Below, one piece after another: positions 1 through 7,288 of a stretch of 64,000 bases of DNA. Position 1 is the first letter of the stretch, and each line of letters begins with the position of its first letter. The position numbers and the translations under genes are program-made. Origin of the DNA: an uncultured Lachnospiraceae bacterium (GTDB taxonomy: Bacteria > Bacillota > Clostridia > Lachnospirales > Lachnospiraceae); assembly GCA_910577825.1 (NCBI GenBank), contig CAJTOK010000011.1:1-64000 (forward strand). Direction: 5' to 3'. The notes under the pieces were generated by a model, which made no database searches, was not told the origin of the DNA, and was given only the letters and a program-made list of their open reading frames with translations.

Positions 1-95
1 AAAACAGGTTATAAAAACCCTTTATTGGTAATAACTTTTTATGCGGTTATCCTGTTTTATGCAGGCTGTGTCTTTTAGAATTTATAATATTGTGT

Positions 96-127
96 TATAA
101 TGGAATTTATTAAAAATAAAAAGGAGG
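96..127 (+). promoter_or_regulatory. Probable -10 element and ribosome binding site of the LUD gene
   Basis: TATAAT lies at 96-101, preceded by TGTGT (extended -10 look); no clear -35 box is visible. AAGGAGG sits at about 121-127, roughly 13 bases before the ATG at 141, which is a long but usable spacing. Confidence 0.45.
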
Positions 128-140
128 TATTATAATTATA

Positions 141-530
141 ATGGATAGTAATGAACTAGACCTTACACCAAAGCAGGTTAATTACCAGAACCTTGCGGAA
201 AATATTATTAATAAATTTAATTTACGTGGCATTGAGGGCTATTATTGTATTGACAGGGAGGAGGCTAATGCGAAGGCAAAGCGTTTTCTTACGCCTGACT
301 GTACTATTTCATGGGGCGGTTCTGTCACTCTGGATGAAATCGGGCTTATTGATGATTTGAAAGAGTCTGATGATTATATACTTTATGACAGGATGGCGGC
401 AAAGTCTGCTGAAGAGAAAAAGGAGATGGCTGGCAGGATTTTTACATCGGATTATTATTTTATTAGAAGTGGCAGGAACACCCGTGGTTTTAGCCGTGAG
501 ATGAATTGCCACAATATAGTAAGCATATAG
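141..530 (+). CDS. LUD-domain (YkgG/DUF162) protein, 5' part, interrupted by IStron
   Basis: This is the N-terminal half of a LUD-domain protein (lactate-utilisation/YkgG family, PF02589). The glycine-rich GGSVTLDEIGLIDDL stretch and the run GRIFTSDYYFI are typical of the family. Homology stops at about position 465; the last ~21 residues come from the left end of the inserted element and the frame closes at the TAG at 528-530. The C-terminal half resumes near 2418. Joining base 465 to 2418 restores an uninterrupted reading, IRSSNAITMDG, as expected for the family. The predicted 5' splice site lies after T528, two bases before the stop, so the frame is open exactly up to the splice site. Whether a LUD protein is made depends on 3' splice-site choice. 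The exact biochemical role of this single-domain LUD protein is unknown; it directly precedes hydE and probably shares its transcript. Confidence 0.8.
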   Translation: MDSNELDLTPKQVNYQNLAENIINKFNLRGIEGYYCIDREEANAKAKRFLTPDCTISWGGSVTLDEIGLIDDLKESDDYILYDRMAAKSAEEKKEMAGRIFTSDYYFIRSGRNTRGFSREMNCHNIVSI

Positions 531-960
531 AGAAATTTGTATGTAGCCGTAGTTCTACGCTACGCAACTAAGAAACTGAATTGCTGGGAAATCCTAAAGC
601 TAGTTAAACTACAACGCAATACCTGGCTATGCACTCCACGGAGTCTTAAATGGTATAAACGTGAATGTGGCAAAAGCAGAAAAAATTAACTGGATAACAT
701 AAGGTTAAAACCTAAGTGTTGGAACAATGGGTAATCAGCAGCCAAGACCGGAAGGTAAGGTTCAACGGCTATCCTTCGTGAGAGGAGTACGGTACAAGCG
801 GTTGGTACCGGAAGTGGTTTCGCCTAAGTCTTAGAAATAGGATATGGATAAGATATAGCCTGTGCTTACATGAAAGTGTAAGAAGTTCATAAGAGAACTG
901 TGCTGGAAGTAGCGTTCCAGTATGAACGGCAACCTCTAATACGATTAAAGACAGGGTTCT
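529..960 (+). ncRNA. Group I self-splicing intron, 5' ribozyme core (IStron)
   Basis: The conserved core elements are all present. P element AATTGCTGGGAAATCC is at 579-594. Q element is at 729-746; its CAGCA (736-740) pairs with TGCTG (582-586) to form P4. R element GGTTCAACGGCTA is at 759-771 and S element AAGATATAGCC at 850-860. P7 is GGCTA (767-771) with TAGCC (856-860), a compensatory variant of the common GACTA/TAGTC pair. P2 is a hairpin at about 543-563. The internal guide GTATGT (539-544) pairs with GCATAT (523-528), giving the required U-G pair at the splice site after T528. The 3' splice site is about 1.8 kb downstream, after tnpB, as in known IStrons such as CdISt1. Confidence 0.9.
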
Positions 961-1062
961 GATGTGAACAGTTCACCTGCATCGTATAAAAAATAAAATT
1001 ATTTTTTGCAAAATATTGTGTTTTACAGTAAAATATATTATAATTATCTCTTAGAAAAGGAG

Positions 1063-2322
1063 ATGGTTAAAATATATTTAACTATGAAACAACAGGTAAA
1101 ACAGTTATCAAAGGAAGATTATAAAAATTTAAAAAATCTAAGCCATATAGCAAAAAATTTAGCAAACCAGGCTATATATAATGTAAGACAGTATTATTTC
1201 AACGAAGGGAAATATTTGAACTATGAAGAAAATTATGTCTTACTTAAAAATTCTGAAAACTATAAATTGTTAAATTCAAATATGGCCCAGCAGATATTAA
1301 AAGAAGTTGACGGAATGTTTAAATCGTTTTTTGGTTTAATAAAGCTGGCTAAGAAAGGTAAATATTCTTTTAAAGATATTAAACTCCCCAAATATCTTCC
1401 TAAAGACAGTTTTACAACATTGGTTATAGGTTTTGTAAGAATAAACGGAAACCAGCTTACAATTCCATATTCCCAAAGCTATAAGAAAGAACATAAAGTA
1501 ATTACTATAAATATTCCGCCAAAACTTGCAGGTAAGAAAATTAAAGAAATCAGAATAATACCAAAATTAAAAGCAAGGTACTTTGAAATTCAATACTGTT
1601 ATGAAGTAAAAGAGATTCAAAGTAATTTAAATAAAAACAACGCACTTGCAGTAGATTTTGGAATAAATAATCTTGCAACTTGTGTAACAAGTAATGGTAA
1701 ATCTTTCATAACAGACGGAAAAAGACTAAAATCTATAAACCAATGGTTTAATAAAGAAAATGCAAGATTACAGGGCATTAAAGATAAACAGGATTTTGGT
1801 AAAAATTGCACGGACAGGCAGAAAACAATTAGAAGAAACCGTAACAATAAAGTTAATGATTATATGAATAAAAGTGCAAGAATTATTATAAATTATTGTT
1901 TAAATAATGATATTGGTATATTGGTATGTGGATATAATGAAACTTTCCAAAGAGATAGTGGTATTGGAAAACGGAATAATCAGAATTTTGTAAATATCCC
2001 TTTTGGAAAGTTAAGAGAAAAATTAGAATATCTATGTAAATTATACGGAATTAAGTATATAGAACAGGAAGAAAGCTATACTTCAAAAGCCAGTTTCTTT
2101 GATAAAGATATAATTCCTGTATATAACCAGGATAATCCACAAACTTATACATTTAGTGGAAAAAGAATTAAACGTGGATTGTATAAATGTGCTAATGGAA
2201 AAACTTTAAATGCTGATGTAAACGGAGCATTAAATATTTTGAAAAAAAGTAATGTTGTAGACCTTAGTGTCTTATACGATAGAGGTGAACTGGACACACC
2301 GGTAAGAATAAGGGTTGCCTAA
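1063..2322 (+). CDS. tnpB: TnpB RNA-guided nuclease (IS605/IS1341 type, no zinc finger)
   Basis: TnpB family protein of about 419 residues, in the usual 350-430 range. TnpB is an omegaRNA-guided RuvC endonuclease that cuts empty donor or target sites and helps the element persist. The RuvC triad is visible: Asp in ALAVDFGINNLAT, Glu in KYIEQEESYTS, and Asp in LNADVNGALNIL. The four-cysteine zinc finger usually found between the second and third RuvC motifs is missing; the segment reads SGKRIKRGLYKCANGK with one Cys. This variant class is known among IS1341-like TnpBs. The frame is open from a TTG at 1006. I prefer ATG 1063 or ATG 1084 near the AAAAGGAG at 1056-1062, but the exact start is uncertain. 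Codon use is much more A/T-rich than the neighbours, fitting transfer. It lies inside the predicted intron. Confidence 0.85.
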   Translation: MVKIYLTMKQQVKQLSKEDYKNLKNLSHIAKNLANQAIYNVRQYYFNEGKYLNYEENYVLLKNSENYKLLNSNMAQQILKEVDGMFKSFFGLIKLAKKGKYSFKDIKLPKYLPKDSFTTLVIGFVRINGNQLTIPYSQSYKKEHKVITINIPPKLAGKKIKEIRIIPKLKARYFEIQYCYEVKEIQSNLNKNNALAVDFGINNLATCVTSNGKSFITDGKRLKSINQWFNKENARLQGIKDKQDFGKNCTDRQKTIRRNRNNKVNDYMNKSARIIINYCLNNDIGILVCGYNETFQRDSGIGKRNNQNFVNIPFGKLREKLEYLCKLYGIKYIEQEESYTSKASFFDKDIIPVYNQDNPQTYTFSGKRIKRGLYKCANGKTLNADVNGALNILKKSNVVDLSVLYDRGELDTPVRIRVA

Positions 2323-2437
2323 AATTTTAGGTGGAAACTTAAATACCAGACTTCTTAAATAAGATAATGAGAAATTGTTATCTTTAGAATCCTGTGGATT
2401 TAGCTGTGGGAGGTTCAGGAGTTCTAATGCTATTACA
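2290..2437 (+). ncRNA. Predicted omegaRNA (reRNA) scaffold end plus guide
   Basis: In TnpB elements the guide RNA scaffold overlaps the 3' end of tnpB and the right element end, and the guide is the first ~16-20 bases of flanking DNA. The right-end hairpin (about 2391-2412) followed by AGGTTCAG matches this layout. The guide would then be the LUD sequence beginning about 2418, so the nuclease would recognise the uninterrupted LUD allele. The predicted 3' splice site lies inside this same region, so splicing and guide formation would compete. Position inferred from family architecture, not measured. Confidence 0.5.
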
Positions 2438-2755
2438 ATGGATGGTGAGATTGTAAATATTGATGGCAATGGCAACAGGGTTGCGTGTCTTTGTAATGGG
2501 CCGGATAATGTAATAATTATTGCCGGAATGAACAAAATAGTAAGGGATGTCCATGAAGCGGTTTCGCGTACAAGGAATATTGCTGCGCCACCGAATGCTG
2601 TAAGGCTCGGGCTTGATACCCCGTGTGCAAGTTCTGGCAGGTGTACGGACTGCTTTGTTCCTGGCTGTATGTGCGGGCAGATTGTAATAACAAGGCTGTC
2701 ACGTATTCCAGGACGCATTAAGGTAATACTTGTAGGAGAGGAGTTAGGCTATTAA
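2375..2755 (+). CDS. LUD-domain protein, 3' part (second exon side)
   Basis: C-terminal half of the LUD protein: SSNAITMDGEIVNIDGNGNRVAC is followed by the IAAPPNAVRLGLDTPC region, a Cys-rich segment (CASSGRCTDCFVPGCMC) and the family-typical ending IKVILVGEELGY. True homology starts at about 2418. The bases from 2363 to 2417 are open in the same frame but derive from the element's right end. Read alone this could only start at a poor TTG (2375) without a clear ribosome site, so it is best seen as the downstream exon or a pseudogene fragment. hydE begins two bases after its stop, indicating one operon. Confidence 0.75.
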   Translation: MLSLESCGFSCGRFRSSNAITMDGEIVNIDGNGNRVACLCNGPDNVIIIAGMNKIVRDVHEAVSRTRNIAAPPNAVRLGLDTPCASSGRCTDCFVPGCMCGQIVITRLSRIPGRIKVILVGEELGY

Positions 2756-2757
2756 TT

Positions 2758-3825
2758 ATGCCAGAGGTTAAAACAGGCTGTATGCTTACTATTGACAGGC
2801 TTTATGCCGGCCAGATGCCAGAAAGGGAAGAACTTAAGAAGCTTTTAACATGCCATACAGACGAAGATGCAGAGTATCTTTTCCGGCTTGCAAGGCAGGT
2901 GCGGGAAAGGATATATGGAAAAGATGTTTATGTACGGGGGCTGGTTGAATTTACTAATTACTGCCGCAATAACTGCTATTACTGTGGCATAAGGCGTGGC
3001 AATGGCAATGCCTGCAGGTACAGGTTAAGTGATGAAGAAATATATAACTGCTGTGATGAGGGTTACAGAACAGGTTTCCGCACATTTGTGCTGCAGGGCG
3101 GTGAGGATGTTTATTTTACAAGGGAAAGGCTTTGTATAATTATAGAAAATATTAAAAAGAAGCATCCGGACTGTGCAATAACGCTTTCTGTTGGCGAAAG
3201 GGATTATAAAGATTATCTTGCATGGTATGAAAGTGGTGCTGACAGGTATCTTCTGAGGCATGAAACAGCTGCAGGGTGGCATTATAATAAGCTGCATCCT
3301 GCGGAAATGTCGCTTGCTCACAGGAAAGAATGCCTTTTTATGCTTAAAGAGATAGGATACCAGACGGGTGCGGGCTTTATGGCAGGCTCTCCATTCCAGA
3401 CACCAGAGTGCATTGTTGAGGATTTATATTTTTTGCGTAGTTTAAGGCCGCATATGGTGGGAACAGGGCCGTTTATTTCACAGAAAGATACACCTTTTGC
3501 GGGTAAAGATAACGGGACGCTGGAACAGACACTTTTCCTGCTTGGGGTTATAAGGCTTATGCTTCCTTATGTGCTGCTGCCTGCAACAACTGCGCTTGGT
3601 ACTATTGCACCTGACGGGCGTGAACGCGGGCTTCTTGCAGGGGCAAATGTTGTTATGCCAAACCTTTCGCCTGTTTCTGTAAGGGATAAATACAGTTTAT
3701 ACGATAATAAAATATATACAGGTGAAGAGTCCGCCCAATGTGTGGAATGCCTGCAAAGACGCATAGAACAGACAGGGTACAGGATGGTAATGGGACGTGG
3801 TGACGTTCTTGGATATTTGAGTTAG
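2758..3825 (+). CDS. hydE: [FeFe] hydrogenase H-cluster radical SAM maturase HydE
   Basis: Radical SAM enzyme of 355 residues, the usual HydE length. The cluster motif CRNNCYYCG (Cys69, Cys73, Cys76) holds the [4Fe-4S] that cleaves S-adenosylmethionine. GFRTFVLQGGEDVYF and the later SPFQTPECIVEDLYF / GTGPFISQKDTPF blocks are typical of HydE. The enzyme works with HydF and HydG to build the diiron subsite of [FeFe] hydrogenase, fitting an H2-producing anaerobe. It starts two bases after the LUD frame; AGGAGAGGAG lies about 14 bases upstream. hydF and hydG are not in this window. The fold is shared with biotin synthase and PylB, but the motif context favours HydE. Confidence 0.93.
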   Translation: MPEVKTGCMLTIDRLYAGQMPEREELKKLLTCHTDEDAEYLFRLARQVRERIYGKDVYVRGLVEFTNYCRNNCYYCGIRRGNGNACRYRLSDEEIYNCCDEGYRTGFRTFVLQGGEDVYFTRERLCIIIENIKKKHPDCAITLSVGERDYKDYLAWYESGADRYLLRHETAAGWHYNKLHPAEMSLAHRKECLFMLKEIGYQTGAGFMAGSPFQTPECIVEDLYFLRSLRPHMVGTGPFISQKDTPFAGKDNGTLEQTLFLLGVIRLMLPYVLLPATTALGTIAPDGRERGLLAGANVVMPNLSPVSVRDKYSLYDNKIYTGEESAQCVECLQRRIEQTGYRMVMGRGDVLGYLS

Positions 3826-3859
3826 AAGGGAAGGATTTTGGCAAGAATGGAGGATTATT

Positions 3860-4018
3860 ATGGATAAGAAGACAAATGTAAATATTGATATTAATGTTAC
3901 TAAAATTGTAAAGTATGCCTGTATTGCCGGCATTGTTATTGTGGCAGTTATTTTTACAGAAAAGGCTTTTAAGGAATTTGTGAAATCGCCATCATGTATA
4001 AAGAAATGCACAAATTAA
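3860..4018 (+). CDS. Small single-pass membrane protein (52 aa), unknown function
   Basis: A 52-residue frame beginning ATG at 3860 behind GGAGG (3849-3853). A short polar N-terminus is followed by one hydrophobic helix (YACIAGIVIVAVIFT) and a basic tail with two cysteines (SPSCIKKC). It sits between hydE and topB, 34 bases after hydE and 24 before topB, on the same strand. I do not recognise a family. The ribosome site, clean spacing and membrane profile support a real small gene. Confidence 0.55.
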   Translation: MDKKTNVNIDINVTKIVKYACIAGIVIVAVIFTEKAFKEFVKSPSCIKKCTN

Positions 4019-4042
4019 GTTATAAAGGGATTAATTATTAGT

Positions 4043-6091
4043 ATGGATAAATATTTATTTATAGCAGAGAAACCAAGTGTTGCAAAGGAATTTGCAAAGG
4101 TACTTGGTGTAAAGGGCAGCCAGGGGAATGGTTATCTTGAATCGGGCAGATATATTGTTACATGGTGTGTGGGGCATCTTGTTACAATGAGTTATCCTGA
4201 TATATATGACCCTGCTTTAAAAAAGTGGTCGCTGGATACTCTTCCGTTCCTGCCAGAAAATTTTCTTTATGAGCTGGTGCCTGATGTCAAAAAGCAGTTT
4301 GAAATAGTGGCCGGCCTTTTGAACAGGAAGGATGTTGCAAGGATTTATGTATGTACCGATTCGGGGCGTGAGGGGGAATATATTTACAGGCTTGTAGACC
4401 AGATGGCAAAAGTCCCGGAGGGTAAAGATAAAAGGCGTGTGTGGATTGATTCACAGACGGAAGAGGAAATACAAAGGGGAATCCGTGAGGCGAAACCGCT
4501 GTCTGAATATGACAACCTCTCTGCATCTGCATATTTGAGGGCTAAGGAAGATTATCTTATAGGTATTAATTTTTCACGTGTGCTTTCTTTGAAATATGGG
4601 AATGCGGTTAAAAATTACCTTAAAAACAGCAAATGGACAGCGGTATCGGCTGGGAGAGTTATGACATGTGTGCTCGGTATGGTTGTAAAACGTGAACGTG
4701 AGATAAGAAACTTTGTTAAAACACCATTTTACAGGGTGGTGGGACGTTTTAGCCATAGCGGCCAGGAATTTGAAGGGGAATGGCGGGCTGTGGAAGGGTC
4801 GGGTTATTTTAAATCACCACTTCTTTATAAGGAAAATGGTTTTAAGGAAAGAAAAGATGCAATAGTTTTATGCCAGGCTTTCGGCACGCTGGCGGCAGAT
4901 AATGGCGGCAATAAGGATTTGTTTCCATATACAGGCAATAAAGCTGTTATAGAGAAGGCGGAAAGGAAGAAGGAAAAGAAAAACCCCCCGTTATTATTTA
5001 ACCTTGCAGAGCTGCAGAATACATGTTCTAAACTTTTTAAGACAAGTCCTGATGAAACTTTGAAAATTGTGCAGGAACTTTATGAGAAAAAGCTTGTGAC
5101 ATATCCAAGGACTGATGCAAGGGTACTTTCCACAGCGGTTGCCAAAGAAATAAAAAGAAATATTGCAGGGCTTGTTAATTATTCTGTTACCAGTACATAT
5201 GCACAGAATATACTGCATAATGAAAGTTATAAAAATATTGCAAAGACAAGGTATGTTAATGACAAGCAGGTTACAGACCATTATGCAATAATACCTACAG
5301 GGCAGGGGCTTGGGGCTTTAAAAAGCCTTGGTATAATGCAGTCAAGGGTTTATGAGGTAATAGTGCGCAGGTTTTTATGTATATTTTACCCTCCTGCGGA
5401 GTATATGAAAACTTCACTTGTACTAAGGCATGGCAAAGAACTGTTTTTTGCCAGTTTTAAGGTGCTTGTAAAACAGGGGTATCTTGAACTTGCAACAGCT
5501 TCATTTTCTAATAAAGAAACAGGAAGCCAGCCTGCGGAAAGTAATAATGGCCAGGAAACATTTGATGAAAACCTTATAAATATGGTTAAACAGTTAAAAA
5601 AAGGAATGGAACTTGAATTTATATGCACAGAAATAAAAGAGGGCGAAACTTCACCGCCAAAACGTTATAATTCGGGTTCAATGATACTTGCAATGGAGAA
5701 TGCAGGCCAGCTTATAGAAGATGAAGATTTGCGTGCACAGATAAAAGGAAGCGGCATTGGCACAAGTGCAACAAGGGCAGAGATATTAAGTAAGCTTGTT
5801 AAGATTAAATATCTGAAGCTTAATAAAAAAACACAGATAATAACACCTGCACTTATTGGCGAGATGGTTTATGATATTGTAAATAATTCAATACGCTCAC
5901 TGCTTAACCCTGAACTTACAGCAAGCTGGGAACTAGGGCTTGCACTTGTTGCAGATGGAAAGGTTACAGAAGAGGAATATATGAAGAAACTTGATGATTT
6001 TATTAGAAAGCGTGTTGAAGGTGTAAAGAATATTAATAATTCATATATGTTAAGGCAATACTTTGATGCAGCAGCTGCATATTATAAATAA
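4043..6091 (+). CDS. topB: DNA topoisomerase III
   Basis: Type IA topoisomerase of 682 residues. It relaxes negative supercoils and decatenates DNA by a 5'-phosphotyrosine strand-passage mechanism. The N-terminal Toprim domain begins LFIAEKPSVAKEFAKVLG, and the acidic Toprim motif DSGREGEYIYR follows. The active-site tyrosine block is LVTYPRTDAR. GIGTSATRAEIL and the C-terminal ELTASWELGLALVADG are typical of TopB rather than TopA. There is no C-terminal zinc-ribbon array. A hybrid plasmid origin is possible for topB homologues, but the housekeeping context points to a chromosomal gene. Confidence 0.93.
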   Translation: MDKYLFIAEKPSVAKEFAKVLGVKGSQGNGYLESGRYIVTWCVGHLVTMSYPDIYDPALKKWSLDTLPFLPENFLYELVPDVKKQFEIVAGLLNRKDVARIYVCTDSGREGEYIYRLVDQMAKVPEGKDKRRVWIDSQTEEEIQRGIREAKPLSEYDNLSASAYLRAKEDYLIGINFSRVLSLKYGNAVKNYLKNSKWTAVSAGRVMTCVLGMVVKREREIRNFVKTPFYRVVGRFSHSGQEFEGEWRAVEGSGYFKSPLLYKENGFKERKDAIVLCQAFGTLAADNGGNKDLFPYTGNKAVIEKAERKKEKKNPPLLFNLAELQNTCSKLFKTSPDETLKIVQELYEKKLVTYPRTDARVLSTAVAKEIKRNIAGLVNYSVTSTYAQNILHNESYKNIAKTRYVNDKQVTDHYAIIPTGQGLGALKSLGIMQSRVYEVIVRRFLCIFYPPAEYMKTSLVLRHGKELFFASFKVLVKQGYLELATASFSNKETGSQPAESNNGQETFDENLINMVKQLKKGMELEFICTEIKEGETSPPKRYNSGSMILAMENAGQLIEDEDLRAQIKGSGIGTSATRAEILSKLVKIKYLKLNKKTQIITPALIGEMVYDIVNNSIRSLLNPELTASWELGLALVADGKVTEEEYMKKLDDFIRKRVEGVKNINNSYMLRQYFDAAAAYYK

Positions 6092-6116
6092 ATATGTAGA
6101 GAACCGGAGGTTTATT

Positions 6117-6785
6117 ATGTATGGCAAATTAAAAAATAAAAAATTATTTAATATGGATGAAACCATAGCAGCAGGGATATTTGAAGATACAGAATTTCCA
6201 TGGGAAGTCCTTCCTAAAATAAAGGATTTTATAATAGAGCTTGGGAATAAGCTGGATATGGAAGATTATAAACTGGAAGGCGAAAATACCTGGATTGCAA
6301 AGAGTGCTAAAATTGCACCAACAGCACATATTACAGGCCCTTGTATAATAGGGAAGAATACAGAAGTGCGCCATTGTGCATTTATAAGGGGGAATGCAAT
6401 CGTTGGTGAAAACTGTGTTGTTGGAAATTCCACAGAACTTAAAAATGTACTTCTCTTTAATAATGTACAGGTTCCACATTATAATTATGTCGGCGATTCC
6501 ATACTTGGCTATAAGTCACATATGGGGGCAGGCTCTATTACTTCCAATGTGAAATCTGATAAAACTATGGTCACGCTCTGGTATGAAGGTGACAAAATAG
6601 GTACCGGGCTTAAAAAAATGGGCGCAATACTTGGCAATTTTGTAGAAGTGGGATGTAACAGTGTATTAAATCCAGGTACAATTATAGGAAGCAATACAAA
6701 TATTTACCCGCTGTCAATGGTACGTGGGTATGTGCCTGGTAAAAGCATATATAAAAATAAAGGTGGAATTGTAGAAAAATATTAA
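6117..6785 (+). CDS. Left-handed beta-helix hexapeptide protein (UDP-GlcNAc pyrophosphorylase-related)
   Basis: A 222-residue protein. The start is ATG 6117 behind CCGGAGG (about 6104-6110); an in-frame upstream extension overlaps topB and has no ribosome site. After ~60 residues, hexapeptide repeats form a left-handed beta-helix (AKIAPTAHITGPCIIGKNTEVRHC, then GNAIVGENCVVGNST and GNFVEVGCNSVLNPGTIIGS). This resembles the acetyltransferase half of GlmU-type enzymes but lacks the nucleotidyltransferase domain. Such stand-alone proteins in Clostridia are annotated as UDP-N-acetylglucosamine pyrophosphorylase-related; the acyl acceptor is unknown. Confidence 0.75.
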   Translation: MYGKLKNKKLFNMDETIAAGIFEDTEFPWEVLPKIKDFIIELGNKLDMEDYKLEGENTWIAKSAKIAPTAHITGPCIIGKNTEVRHCAFIRGNAIVGENCVVGNSTELKNVLLFNNVQVPHYNYVGDSILGYKSHMGAGSITSNVKSDKTMVTLWYEGDKIGTGLKKMGAILGNFVEVGCNSVLNPGTIIGSNTNIYPLSMVRGYVPGKSIYKNKGGIVEKY

Positions 6786-6889
6786 GATATAACGCAGTGT
6801 TCCAGTGTTCCAGCCAGAAAATAATTGCCTGCCAGGACACCTGGGACTTACTGTGTATCTGGGGAATTGAAAAAAATTTAAAAAAAAGC

Positions 6890-6918
6890 TTGCAATTCTT
6901 ATAACTATATTATATAAT
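6890..6918 (+). promoter_or_regulatory. Promoter of tRNA-Gln
   Basis: TTGCAA (6890-6895), 17-base spacer, TATAAT (6913-6918). It lies 42 bases before the mature tRNA. Confidence 0.7.
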
Positions 6919-6960
6919 AAGCAAGTGTTCTGGTTTGGACAAAGTATATTTAGTATTTAA

Positions 6961-7032
6961 TGGGCTATCGCCAAACGGTAAGGCACTGGACTCTGACTCC
7001 AGCATTTCAAGGTTCGAATCCTTGTAGCCCAG
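6961..7032 (+). tRNA. tRNA-Gln (anticodon CTG)
   Basis: A full cloverleaf is readable. The acceptor stem is TGGGCTA (6961-6967) with TAGCCCA, the anticodon stem CTGGA/TCCAG with loop CTCTGAC (anticodon CTG), and the T-loop GGTTCGAATCC. The U1-A72 start and G73 are typical of bacterial tRNA-Gln. CCA is not encoded. Confidence 0.95.
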
Positions 7033-7035
7033 TTT

Positions 7036-7067
7036 AAGGCTGTATTGTTTATATAGCCTTTTATTTT
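7036..7067 (+). terminator. Terminator after tRNA-Gln
   Basis: AAGGCT (7036-7041) pairs with AGCCTT (7055-7060), followed by a T-rich tract. Confidence 0.6.
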
Positions 7068-7203
7068 TGTGTCTGTGTATTCATGTATTCTTTTATCTTG
7101 CCGGAAAATGTCGCATAAAAGGTGAAAATATACCAAATTTTATAATGGCCTGCATGATTTTTATATATAATTACTAAAATGTGTACGAATTGTTAAAAAT
7201 ATC

Positions 7204-7232
7204 TTGTGAAATTGTTGCAAGTTTGTTATACT
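7204..7232 (+). promoter_or_regulatory. Promoter of Big_2 secreted protein gene
   Basis: TTGTGA (7204-7209), 17-base spacer, TATACT (7227-7232), 57 bases before the chosen ATG. Confidence 0.55.
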
Positions 7233-7288
7233 ATTACCTGTTATAAAATAATTTGCGTGTGGGACACAGAATGGAGGAAGTTAAAGAA

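Larger units (their letters stand above)
466..2417 (+). mobile_element. IStron-like element: IS605-type ends, group I intron, TnpB
   Basis: A ~1.95 kb insertion in the LUD gene. The left end carries a hairpin (CCGTGG...CCGTGAG) followed by ATGAATTGC at 501-509, the same layout as the left end of the IS605 copy near 39.85 kb. The right end has hairpin CCTGTGG-ATTTAG-CTGTGGG followed by AGGTTCAG (about 2391-2418). Between them are a group I intron core (529-~960) and a tnpB gene (1063-2322). No TnpA transposase is present, so movement would depend on another element, possibly the IS605 tnpA at 39967. Removing 466-2417 restores an intact LUD frame, which fixes the ends to within a few bases. There is no target duplication, as expected for single-strand IS200/IS605 transposition. 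Confidence 0.85.

Noticed and set aside
471..505. T-box or riboswitch leader at the hairpin after the LUD half-gene
   Set aside because: The hairpin and ATGAATTGC match IS200/IS605 left ends and the copy at 39.85 kb.
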